Assembly (NCBI GenBank): GCA_033807695.1
Contig: CM066309.1
Coordinates: 2,108,001 to 2,172,000, forward strand
Length of the DNA stretch: 64,000 nt
DNA from: Daedaleopsis sinensis
Taxonomy: Eukaryota; Basidiomycota; Agaricomycetes; Polyporales; Polyporaceae
Direction of reading: 5' to 3'
Position 1 is the first letter of the stretch. The number at the start of each line of letters is the position of its first letter. The position numbers were made by a program, and so were the translations under genes. This document shows positions 41,097-51,282 of this stretch, in pieces. Below the pieces are notes generated by a model that saw nothing but the letters and a program-made list of their open reading frames with translations, did not search any database and was not told the origin of the DNA.

Positions 41097-42277
41097 CTAC
41101 GCCCTCCTAGCAAGCAGAAGAGCGAGCGGCCACTCAATGTCAATCGGGTCCTCGTCCTTCGGGACCTCCTTCTCCTCCACGCGCGCGACCTCCTCCTTCA
41201 AGCGGCCCCAGAACCGCGTCGCGATGTCCCCGTCCGCGCGCTCCAAATCCGCGGGGTTCTTCTCGTGGAACGTGTGCAGCGGGCTCCACGTGCGGAAGTA
41301 GCCCATCAGCTCCGCCCACGTCATCGTCTTGCGCAGGACGACCGGGCGCGCGCCCGGCAGGTGCGGGTGGTGCGCGCCCGTGAAGTACACGCGCTCGAAC
41401 GCGCTGTATGCGCCCGGGAGCGCCTGCGTCGGGTCCGGGACCGCGAGGAAGTGGTTGTCGAGGATGCCGCGCCCGGGCTGCTCCCAGTACGTCCCGAGCG
41501 CGTTCTGCGGGTCCGTGCCCTGCGCGTAGTCGTTGATGAGGCGCGTCGCGGACGGGTAGCGCGAGAGGCGGAACTCGGAGTAGCCCTGTGGGGCGGGGAT
41601 CGTCACGGTGTCAGGAGGGCATCTGCAGGGAGGACTTGGGGCCAGACTCACCCATGCGGCGAACGTTCCGTCCTTGCGCAGCACCCGTGCTGCCTCCGGC
41701 CAGAACTTGTCCCACTTGAACCAATGCGCGGCTTGTGCTGGGGGGCCGCGGGGACGGACGGTTAAGCACGGCGCGTGCTGGGAGACGAGCGCACAGCGGA
41801 CGCACCTGCGACGATGAGGTCCACGCTCCCGTCCTGCAGCGCGCTGAGGTCCTCCGCGGACGACTGCACGAACTCGATCTGAGAAGACAGGTCGAGCCCC
41901 GCGAGGCTCGTCTTCACGCTCTCCCGGGCCTGCTCAATCATCCGCGTGCTTGGCTCGACGCCGATGATGCGTTTGAAGGGCGTCAGCTCGACCGTGGCCT
42001 GGCCTGCGAGTTGTGGGCGGCATTGGAGGGGTATGCATAGACATATTAGGGCACGGCACACGCACCAGTTCCACATCCTACGTCGACTGCGGTGTCCCAC
42101 CGGGCTCCCTTCGCGGCTCCGTGGTATTGGAAGACGAAGTCATATAGCTGGCGAGGATAGGTCGGCCTGCCTGACCTAAAATGAGATTCTCCCAGCCCTT
42201 TACGACACGACGAGCGACTGTAGCTCACCCGAGGCATACTTGGCCGCGTTGAATGTTGCCTTTCCGAAAGTCGCCAT
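41097..42277 (-). CDS. SAM-dependent methyltransferase, trans-aconitate methyltransferase (Tmt1)-like
   Basis: Class I Rossmann-fold methyltransferase, about 300 residues. ATG at 42277 gives MATFGKATFNAAKYAS, then RPTYPRQLYDFVFQYH as in yeast Tmt1 (RPSYPSDFYKMI). Motif I is AVDVGCGTGQATVEL across an intron, followed by RIIGVEPSTRMIEQA (acidic ribose-binding residue) and VQSSAEDLSAL. AAHWFKWDKFWPEAARVLRKDGTFAAWGY matches the Tmt1 core, and LGTYWEQPGRGIL and TWAELMGYFRTWSPLH the C-terminal half. It stops ALLLARRA with TAG at 41097-41099. The yeast enzyme methylates trans-aconitate and related acids; the substrate here is inferred from overall similarity and may differ. Confidence 0.85.
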
Positions 42278-43258
42278 CGCAGAGTGGTTTCCCCTCTCCC
42301 GAGTGTTGGCAACACTGTTATATGCGTCGCTAGCGAGTTCCCACAGGTGATAATTCGAAAATAGCGGTCAGATGAGAAGGCCCGAGTACTTCGTCCGACG
42401 AGTCTGAATCTCGTCGGCCGAAAGCAACATCAAGTACTTAGCTAGAAACGCGTGCCACCGAAGCGGCCCCGAGAACCGCGGGGATGCATCACGATCTAAT
42501 CTCGCCGCCCACAGACGGCGCCTATCTTATCTCCGAAGCTTCGATTTCGAACTCGTCGGTCTGATCAGGCTCAGGCGCTGGGGCTGCTGAGAGCCCTCCC
42601 GTAACTTTTGCCTCGTTGCGCTGCCTGTCCGTCTGCCTGCAGGCCAGAGTCTCGCCCGTCCTCATTGTCTCGAGCCTATTTATCGCCGTCTGCTGCTTCT
42701 TGCTTAATCTCGGACTTTCTCTCTCTCTCTCTCCACACCAGGACGACTTGAAGGTTTCAAGCCAGTTTATTTTTGTGCCCCGGGTCATTGGATTTGGACG
42801 CCTCGGACGGCACAAGTGATTCTCCTCCTCGAGTCTGTGGTCTAAAACTGCGCGCGCCTGTGACGTCGAACATACCCAACTCCTCCTCGACAGTGACTTA
42901 AGGAGCTCCGTCGAACACGCGCAGACACCGGCCAGGTATTGAGCGCCCCGTTCTGCCTTGGTCATTGGAGCGACGACGAGCGATATATCATATAGGCACA
43001 GGCCGCCTCGGCCTGACGACACTCTACGAGCCTCTCCATTGCATCTCACTCACAAGCTAGGGCAGGATCTGCATCCCCAATGTGCGTGCCCTCTTCATCT
43101 CCTCCCTATCCACCCCATCCCCTCGAGGCGCGGGCTGAAAGCCCCAGAAGACGCGTATATAGCTGACCCTCCACCCCTCCCTTCTCCACGCACCCCCTTT
43201 CTCCTTTGCTTCCAGTGACTCTGCAGACATCTGACGGCGACCGACTTCGACCACGGAC
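42278..43258. promoter_or_regulatory. Divergent promoter region, methyltransferase (-) and giant F-box-like gene (+)
   Basis: 981 bp separate the two starts. A CT-rich tract (TTTCTCTCTCTCTCTCTC) at about 42717-42735 and further pyrimidine-rich sequence just before the ATG at 43259 look like fungal promoter/leader sequence. No coding signal recognised. Confidence 0.45.
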
Positions 43259-46200
43259 ATGAAAGTTCTGCGCCGGAAACGGACGACGTCGACGTCGTCC
43301 CCGTCGCCCGCCCCCGCCCCGGGCCCGTCTGCCCCCGCCCCGAAAGCGCACGCCGCCTCCGCGCCCGCCTCCGACCCCCCGACCCCGCTGTACGCGCGGT
43401 TCGCGAGCACGCACCCGAAGCCCGTCGTCTCGGGGCCGATCGCGCTCGCGCCGCGGGCGGGCGCGGGGCATGTGCAGCGTGGGCCGTCGTTCCAGAGCGA
43501 GCGCGAGAGGGAGAGGGAGGAGCTGCTGGCGCGGGAGCGGGAGCGGGAAGAGAGGGAGCGGGCGCGGGCGAGGGAGAGGCAGGAGAGGGAGAGGGAGCGG
43601 GAGAAAGAGCGCCAGGAGCGGGAGAGGGAGAGGGAGAGAGAGCGGCAGGAGCGGGAGCGGGAGAGGGAGAAAGCGGTTGCAAGGGAGAAGTCGAAGCCGA
43701 CGAACAAGAGAGAGCCGACGCTGAAGAGAGAGGTGGGGCTGGAGCGGGAGGTGCAGCGCATGCCGAGCAGGGGGGAGGCGCTGCGTGGGGGGGCTGGTGC
43801 GCCGACGGGGAGTGAGGAAGCGGGAGAGGCCCGGACACCAGGTGAGCGCGTGCTCTTGCCTGCGCGGAAAGTCACACGAAGGAAGGAGGCGGGCGGGGAG
43901 GCGGAGATGCACGGACAACGCGCGGATATGGCGAGGGAGCCGTCCCCGGTGAAGAAGAGCGAGGCGGTCGAGAACGCGGGCAGAGACGAGCAGATGCGCG
44001 TGGTGGGTGAGCGCGTTCTCCTCCCCGCGAGAAAGGTCACTCGGAGGAGAATTGACGTCGAGGACCGGCGGGACAGCCCATCCGCGGTGTCGACGCCAGA
44101 TTACTCGTCAAGAGACCCGCACGCGCAGGAATACCTGTCTGACAGCCACTCCCCGTACCACTTGCCTGCCGGTTCGGTGACGACACGCGCTGTCGTCGTC
44201 AATGCTGCGTCAGGTGCAGACGGCTGGGAAGACAAGTTCTCCACGCCGAAGCGCGGGCCCGCCTCGCCGACCTCGGCAGCCCCGTCCTTCCCGCGACTGC
44301 CACCAGACTTCCCGCGGCCTTCACTGGACCACTCCAAGTTCTCCGAAGTCTCGGTGGGGACGACTGCAAGCTCGACGTCGAGCACGCAGCCATCACGCAG
44401 CAGCTTGGACAACCAGGTGCGCGTCGTCGGGGAGCGTGTGTTGCTGCCTGCGCGCAAAGTGACGCGCCGCCGCGCCGAGCCCGCCGCGGACACCGAGAGC
44501 TCGCCGGAGCGGGGAAGGACGATGAGCAGCACGCGCCGCTCGCACATCCGGTCGATGCACAAGGCGGTCTCTGACGTCTCCGACGGTCCCGGTCCGCTCG
44601 ACCCGGGGCCATTAGCCTTCCCCGCGTCCGAAGCGGCGCACAGGGACGACACGTTGGCCACCCCGAAAGCTACTCCCGTCGAAGCCCCCGCCGCGCCGCA
44701 TCCCGTTCCGCGGCCGAGGCGGTCCCTATCTCCGTCCCGCCCCAGCTTGCCGGCTGCGAATCCCTCAGAGACGTCGACATCCACGCAAAGTTCAGGCGCC
44801 GCACCGACAAGCTCGGACCCGGTTGTGGCCCCCGTGCCATCACAGACATCGACGAGCTCTGTCGAGGGGGACGGACGGCCGCCGAGACGGAGGAAGTATT
44901 CGCTGCTGGCCGCATTCGGGCTGCATAGTGCCTCTCGTACGGCTTCGGAATCGGACACGAGCGCCGCGACTCCTGTGCAGGACACCAAGGTATGGATATT
45001 TTATTATCTGCGTTGTCACGTCCGGTCGTGGAGAGTGTGTGCCTGTTGCGAGTGGATTACGTCGGCGGTGGTTAGACGAGCGATGCCGGCCGGCGTGAAG
45101 CTGCGATGACGTCTGTGACGGTCGGGCTGGGGTACATAATTCGCGGACGGCGTAAGTGCGCGGGGAGGTCGCTGTGTGTCCCAGAACGCGCGCCGTTGTT
45201 GCAGGTGAGGGCGTGGCCGGCCGAGGGGGGAGTATAATGGACAGCTTGGCGTGCGCCAGACACGTTCCTCTCGGTCACGTGGGCGCGTCGAGAAGGAGCC
45301 GTGCAGCTCATTTCCGCGCATTCTCCCATGGCCTTCTCTTCGGCCTTGTATTTATTGCTCGCTAACCCTGATGGCGACTACAGGCCCCGCCCGCTGCTCC
45401 CCCTGCCCCCGCGGCCCCTCTCTCTGCTCCGCCATCTGCACCTGCGCCTGCGTCCGACACAGAGCCCGGCGCGGAGGACGCAAGGAGTGTGGCAGGCAGT
45501 CCCCGCGAGGTGCGTGTTGTGCCCCGATCGCATCATCCCGCGTCCTGTTCGCGAGCGGGCAGGGAAGATGGGTCTGTGTCCGATTGTTGACGTCTTCGCT
45601 GCTTACAGCGACTGGCATCCAACGCCCGACGAGCGCCTGCGGACGTGCACCTGCAGTCCCTCCACCTCAGCGGCTTCAACTTCCCCCTCGACGCCCTCCT
45701 CGCAGACCCCGACGCCGATCCAGATCCCCCCGAGCCGCCCCCGCCGATGCCCGTCCGGCCGTCCGCATTGCAGCCTCCCCCGAGTCCGCGCGCACACAAA
45801 CGCCGGTCCATCGTCGATACATCGCCCGCCCTGTCTCACTCACAGTCACCTTTAAAACAGGCATCGGCAGCAACGCACCCGTCCCCTCCTCCTCCCCTCC
45901 CCCAGCCAAGTTCAAAAGCCCCCCAGGTCCCATACCCCTCCCCGCCGCCCCCTCCCCCGCCCCCGCACGCCGCCCCCGCAGAAGTACGGCCCCCGCCCGC
46001 CCCCCTTCCCCGTCAGGCACAAAAGCCTAAACCCAACGCACGCGCTATCGAGCTCGACCAGAGCGTCCTCTCTCCAGCCTCGGACACGCGCTATCCTCTT
46101 CCGTCCAGACGCTCTCCACCTGCTCAAACGTCGCAACAGACGCGCACTCATCAGGACAAGTCGTCCACGCCGACGCCACCACCCATGAAGCCCTCTCTCT

Positions 46201-49200
46201 CGCGGTCCTCGCCCTCCCGCTCCTCTCCTATGCGATCCGACCCCTCAGCCGCTGTTGCGAACGCTAGGGGGCCCGTGCAGCGCCGTCCGCTCATTTTCGC
46301 CGCCATGGAAGCTGCAGAAATGGAAGCGGAGATTGTCGAGCCGACGGCATGGATGGCAGTCGCGACGTCGGACTCGGAGGACAGTGGCGGGCTCGTTCAG
46401 ACAGAGCACAGCAATGGTTCGAGCCAGTTCGTGAACGGCTATCCCACTCCCCGCTCCGCCTCGCCCAGACTGCCCGCCCCGATGTCCGACTTCAAGGACG
46501 AGGACAGCGGCGCGTCAAAGCTCGGCCACAGTCTCAGTCACTACGCCGCACCACAAGGCCATGAGAGAGAAGACGACGCACGCCACGCGTCCCCTCCCAT
46601 CCACCAGAGTCACCCGAACCTTCCCGGGAACCTGCCAACGCCGCCGGAGGTCCATCCCCCACGCCCCCGCAAGCTGAGCAAGTCTAGGGCCCGTGTCACC
46701 AGGATGGCGGACACGTCTCAGCCCCCGTCGCAACCAGAAGCGCATGCTCAAATGAACGGACATGCGCCGAACACGCTGGGCGCGAAACCACCCACCCCGG
46801 TCGACGACGCTCCTCCCGCTCGCACTCGCGAAGGTCCTTCGAGGCCGGGCCCCAAACCTCACTCTGCGTCGGCCACCGGTCGTGAGCATCTTTCGAACCC
46901 CTCCTCCGCTCTCGGATCTCCCTTCCAGATGCGAGCGGAGAAGTACCCGGCTGATGGTCGTAACGGCGACTCGCGCTCCCCGCCCCGCGTCATTTCGTCC
47001 GAGTCGCCCGTGCCTACTCGTCCCGTGAAGATGCTCACCTCACGCCAGATGGAGAAGCTGAGTGCGACGAAGGGAATGCAGATGCACGGGTCCAATGGGG
47101 TGCCTTCCCAGCAGCGGCGGCCCGAGCCCCCTGTGCCTGTGAAGAGCCCTCCCCCACGCAACAAGTCGCTTCCCCTGCAGACCCCTCCCGACGAGCCCCC
47201 GGTTGTGCAGATGTCCAGGAGCGGGAGCACGCAGGGCTCGCCTCCGGGCTCTCCGAAGAAGCACGCTCAAGAGATCCCGAACGGGACGCCTCCACAGGAG
47301 TTGCAGGATACACCGCAAGAGCCCGAGGACTACGCCCATGCGCGCTCGCGACGTCGCGGTAAGGCTCTCGAGAAGGCGCGTCCAGAAGGGATCGAGGACG
47401 TTCCGCCCGCCACGGACCCCCTCCCCGAGGATCTCAGGGAACCTACGTTCTACCCCATCGAGAAGCACGTCGCGGAGCCGGCAATGCTTGGCCAGCTGCT
47501 GATTTACCTTTCGTTTACCGACTGGCTCGCGATGTCAAGTGTGAATAAGGCGATACGGACGCTGCTTGAGCACGATCGGGAGCTTACCGAACGTGTTCTC
47601 GAGAGGTATCTGCGCACTGTGGGCTACTCCCGCTGGACGTTCCCCGAACACGAGCCGCTCGCGCTGACGCTTCCGGTACGTCATACCTCTTCACGTACCG
47701 TTCACGCCAAATAGCTTATTAGACTATCACTCACTTACTCACTCTGATCTGGCAGGATCTGAACGCGTATATGCACGGCGTTTCATTACCGCAACACCAG
47801 TTCGCACGGCACGCGGAGACGTTCCTGCAAAGCCGCGACAGGAGACATCGCGATCTCATCCAGTCGCTCCAGGTCGCATGCAGGTCGTACACGCGCGTCG
47901 TCCTCCGTTTGCGCGCGCAGGCCGAAGCGGACGCGCGCGTGGCGTCGGCCAATATGCGTGACCGCGCTCGCAGCCCGGGGCGGGGATGGGGAGGCTCGTC
48001 GACGTCGGTGAACCACATCCCCAACCAGCACCCGACGCCGAAGAAGAGCTTCTCCCGGTCGTCAAGCCGCGCCCCGTCCCCAACCTCGATGTTCAGCCAC
48101 TCCCAGCACGCGCATTTCGGGCACTCGCGCGCCGGCTCGCTGACGTCTCTCGCGCTGCACCACAGCCAGAGCCACGCACATCTCCACGGCCCGGGCGGGG
48201 CGGGGGCGGGCGGCTTCCAGTCGCCGTTGTTCAGGCTGCGCCGGGCGCCGCTGCTGCAGGTCTTCGTGCCGTCGCCCGACGGCGACTGGCTATCGGACGC
48301 CAGCGTGCTCGAGTGCGAGAAGGAGCTCAAGCGCGCGGGCGTCACGCACCTGTTGCGCGCGGGCGACGTCGTGTGGGACGCCGCGGTCGGCGACGAGGGG
48401 AACGTGGGGCGGATGGTGTGGGACGGGAGCTACTTGATCGTGAGCCCGGCTTTCTTATACGACCCCGTCGCCAGCTGCGGGTGCTGACTGTCGCATTTCC
48501 CTTAGGACCTGGACTACGCGTACTCACGCTCCGGCGACCTCCCGAAGTACCTGCCGACGCTCGCGTTCCCGCCGTCGTACTTCCACCGCGTCGTGCGCAC
48601 GATGGGCGCGGGCAACCCGATCTGCCACATCGACATCGCGCCGTGGGGCGAGGAGATCGCGAACAACCTGCAGCTGCTGCAGGACCGGATGAAGACCGAG
48701 ACGTGCGTTCTCTGTCTCTCCTTTCCGCCCCCTAGGTGCTGACGCAGCTTTTCCCGCCCGACATGTGACAGCCCCCAAGGCGGCCACCACATGGTCGTGC
48801 GCTGGGTGCACCGCTCGACGTTCACGATCCGCCCCCCCGCGAGCGGGAAGCCGCTCCGCGCGTCCGTGCCGAAGTGCGTCGGGCCAGGGCCCGCGCCCGG
48901 GGGCGTGTGGCTCGTCGACGCGGGCTGGTACGGGACCGTCGTCGTCGAGGCCGAGGGCACGAACGAGGGCCTCGCGGACCTGCAGGAGCGCTGCCGCGGC
49001 GCGTTCCCGGTCCGCGCGACGGGCGCCGCGGCGAGCCTGGGCGTCAGCCCCGAGCGCGCGGCTAGGGAGGAGGAGAGGAGGAATGTGTTCAGGATCCTCC
49101 GGGAGAAGAGGTGCGTCGCCCGTCGTCTATGTGTGTGTGTGTGTGTGGTTGAGGGGCTGACGCGGGCGTGTGTGTGTTTTGTAGCCGGCCTGGAGAGATC

Positions 49201-49245
49201 TGGATACGGACTGTCACGGCCAAGGAGCGGCTGCTCCCTCCATGA
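43259..49245 (+). CDS. Giant intrinsically disordered protein with F-box-like segment and conserved basidiomycete C-terminal domain
   Basis: About 1,730 residues. Exon 1 (43259-44989) encodes a Pro/Ala/Ser region, a long (R/E)-rich stretch at residues about 80-140 that should form a charged single helix, and three copies of GERVLLPARKVTRR. A 42-codon exon (45384-45509) joins exon 1 in frame to the exon starting at 45609, so two apparent genes are one. That exon is proline-rich (poly-Pro near 45940-45970), then an F-box-like helical segment MLGQLLIYLSFTDWLAMSSVNKAIRTLLEHD. The C-terminus has a conserved folded region: PLLQVFVPSPDGDWLSDASVLECEKELKRAG, GRMVWDGSYLIDLDYAYSRSGDLP, FPPSYFHRVVRTMGAGNPICHIDI, HHMVVRWVHRSTFTI. 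It ends WIRTVTAKERLLPP with TGA at 49243-49245. Function unknown; an SCF adaptor role is possible only if the F-box reading is right. The 394-nt intron after residue 577 could hide another exon. Confidence 0.8.
43841..44470 (+). repeat. Three copies of the motif GERVLLPARKVTRR inside the giant protein
   Basis: Copies at 43841-43882, 44006-44047 and 44429-44470 (residues 195, 250 and 391). The 14 residues are identical in all three, while 12 of 14 codons differ in at least one copy; only GAG (Glu) and GCG (Ala) are invariant. Copies 2 and 3 also share the preceding RVV. Spacing is irregular and the sequence between copies is unrelated low-complexity protein. Confidence 0.9.
49131..49147. repeat. 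(GT)n microsatellite in the last intron of the giant F-box-like gene
   Basis: About eight GT dinucleotides, with a second shorter GT run just before the acceptor TTTTGTAG near 49183. It lies within the intron between FRILREK and SRPGEIWIR. Confidence 0.7.
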
Positions 49246-49790
49246 ATGCATGAATGCTAACGCTAACATGAACCCAGCCTCGGTACTCGTTCCACCTCCG
49301 CATCGTCTCAAGGTATCGTCTCATACATAGACCCACTCTTCGCTGACATCTCGCATCGATCGATACTCCCTTCGTCGCTTGGCATACGCGTCCTTCATAC
49401 CATTCCTCCGTCTGTTGTACTTGTACTTGTAGCATCATCCGGCCTCGATCACATTCACGGCTCCGCGTTCCTTGCCCTCTCACCCCCACGATATTCCTTC
49501 CCTACCCGGTCCAGTCGAGCAGCACCAGCCATCGCTGCCCTGCTTCTGCCAGTCCTCGCGTATTCCGTTATACCGTATTTAATCCCCTGTTTGTATGGTA
49601 GAGTCGATAATTAATTCTGTACGTGGAAGTACATGCTATGTTGTACATATTGTGTGATGCATCGTTCAATATTCAATATTAATCAATGATTTCATGTTTG
49701 CAGTGCGAAAGAGAGTCTGCTAGAGCCTAGGATTAGGTTGCTGTGTAAACGTTCTGCCAATACCAACACTCGTCTGGCCCGTATTTACAA
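49246..49790. other. 3' intergenic region before the tRNA gene
   Basis: 545 bp, AT-rich in its second half (around 49600-49690), as expected for 3' UTR and polyadenylation sequence of the giant gene and the 5' flank of the tRNA. No coding signal. Confidence 0.4.
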
Positions 49791-49884
49791 GGGTCGATGG
49801 CGTAGTTGGTTATCGCATCTGTCTAACAAGGATCGAAGTCCTTAAGTACACAGAAGGTCCTCAGTTCGAGCCTGGGTCGACTCA
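49791..49884 (+). tRNA. tRNA-Val (anticodon AAC) with 20-nt intron
   Basis: A full cloverleaf can be drawn. Acceptor GGGTCGA (49791-49797) pairs with TCGACTC (49877-49883), seven pairs with one G-T, and discriminator A is at 49884. The D arm lies in GCGTAGTTGGTTATCGC. Anticodon stem TCTGT (49818-49822) pairs with ACAGA (49850-49854). The loop CTAACA...C carries anticodon AAC at 49825-49827, reading GUU valine. The intron 49829-49848 sits between positions 37 and 38, the standard place. The T arm is CTCAG-TTCGAGC-CTGGG. Internal A and B box sequences are present. Confidence 0.93.
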
Positions 49885-49887
49885 TTC

Positions 49888-49893
49888 TTTTTT
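49888..49893 (+). terminator. RNA polymerase III terminator of tRNA-Val
   Basis: Six consecutive T residues begin four bases after the discriminator base. Confidence 0.85.
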
Positions 49894-50137
49894 CGCGCGG
49901 ATGTCGGGGGTTCTCAGCAGGTCAGAGAACGTGTTCTCGGGCCTTATGCAACGCCCTACGGTTAACCGAGACATGTCTAAAGACTACAGGAATGCCATTG
50001 TGGAAGCCAAGACATGATGGAATACAGTTTGCGTTCGAATCTTCATCCAGGATAGCAGTAACGACGAGCAGCACACAACGTAGCGCTAGCGTGTCTCCCC
50101 CAATGCAATGCAAACACTGACAGACCGCCCGAGCCGC

Positions 50138-50811
50138 CTAATAGCCGACGCCGATGAGGTAGTCGGCAAGGTTCTCCACGATGGGTGTCGCCTCGCCGGC
50201 CTGGGTGGGTTGTGCGTATTGCGCGACGAGGACGGCCTGCTTTGTCTTCACGAGCACACATCCGTCGCCCTGCGCGCACACCGCACGATCGCGTCAGCAT
50301 CGACTGGCTCGGGAAGACGCATGGGATGACGTACGCCCTTCTTGCCGTACACGCTGCGCTCGTCCGCGCGGAGGACGAAGTACTTCTGGCCGGCGAGCAG
50401 GACGCCGTGCTGGCGGACGTTATCCGCGTTCGTGAATGCGGCGATGGCCTTCTGCTGCTCCTCCGTCGAGAGCTGTGGCGCGCCGGGCGGGAGAGCGCGT
50501 GCCGATTGCGGGCCACGGGTGCGGGACGGGGACAGGGACGGGGACGGGGATTGCGGGTGCGGGTGCAGGCAGGACGGGTCAGACGACGGCGCCGCGTTCT
50601 CAGCGGACGGGGAAGGGAGCGCACCGTGAAGCCGGGCGAGGATGCCCATACACCCCCAGCTTGACCGAGGATGGCGGCCTTGACGATCTTGCCGCTGCCT
50701 ACGAGGTTCGTGTCGACGTATGCTGTGGGTGGCCGGGACCACCGCCGGTGGCGTCTGAGCTGCACGTTCTCGCGGTCAGGGGCGGGCGCGACGCCTACCT
50801 TGCCAGGACAT
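50138..50811 (-). CDS. PFY1: Profilin
   Basis: Actin-monomer-binding and polyproline-binding protein, 126 residues, exactly the usual size. Start ATG at 50811 encodes MSWQ, then an intron, then AYVDTNLVGSGKIVKAAILG. GGVWASSPGF contains the conserved tryptophan of the poly-Pro site. LSTEEQQKAIAAF, GVLLAGQKYFVLRADERSVYGKKG and KQAVLVAQYAQPTQAGEA follow the fungal profilin pattern, and the C-terminal helix ENLADYLIGVGY ends at TAG 50138-50140. Four short introns, the first directly after codon 4 as is common in fungal profilins. It is convergent with the tRNA and giant gene. Confidence 0.93.
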
Positions 50812-51282
50812 GGTGTTCGAGCTGGAGGATGGGGCGGGTGCGGGTGCAGGTGTGAGGAGAGAAGAGGACTGGTGTGGAGGTAAGTAGAGAGGAGAGGCGG
50901 AGACCTAAGTACATATATTGGATGAGCGGTTCGCGCTCCTCTGCCGTCGCTGACAATCGCACCGGAGATCGCCATCAGATAAGCACTCCTTATAGGTAAC
51001 CTGCGGCCCACTTCGCAAGGACGCTGCAATCGCGCCTTGTTCGTTAACAATCGCGAGGCGATGCGGGCAGACATTCGGTGGGAAGGGCCACTACTCATAG
51101 CTTCACCGCGAGGCCATCTCGCGCGCGCGCGAAATCCATCTGACGCCAACGTGAAACGGCTTTAAAGTCTGGAATCGCAACTGACAACGGTTCTCTACCG
51201 TAAAGAAACAACACGAATGTAACAGTACTTACGCTGCTCGTGTGCAACGTCCGGCATGAACTGAGACACAGGCAATACGTCA
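50812..51282. other. Intergenic between profilin start and phosphatase stop
   Basis: About 470 bp with a pyrimidine-rich strand upstream of the profilin ATG on the minus strand (GGAGAGGAG-type runs on plus near 50860-50900), typical of highly expressed fungal promoters. No gene seen. Confidence 0.4.

Noticed and set aside
40992..41765. 257-codon plus-strand frame rich in Arg and Val
   Set aside because: Antisense to the methyltransferase, composition typical of a shadow of a GC-rich coding strand.
43057..44040. Long minus-strand frames rich in Leu, Ser and Pro
   Set aside because: They are the complement of the Arg/Glu-rich repeats of the giant gene and have no independent support.
45251..46030. 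259-codon plus-strand frame, Pro/Arg-rich
   Set aside because: Overlaps the real frame in a Pro-rich region; the bridge exon and following exon use another frame with correct splice phases.
47986..48735. 249-codon plus-strand frame
   Set aside because: Out of frame within exons of the giant F-box-like gene, Arg/Ala-rich shadow.
50043..51149. 368-codon minus-strand frame
   Set aside because: It reads through the introns and promoter of the profilin gene; the spliced profilin of 126 residues explains the locus.
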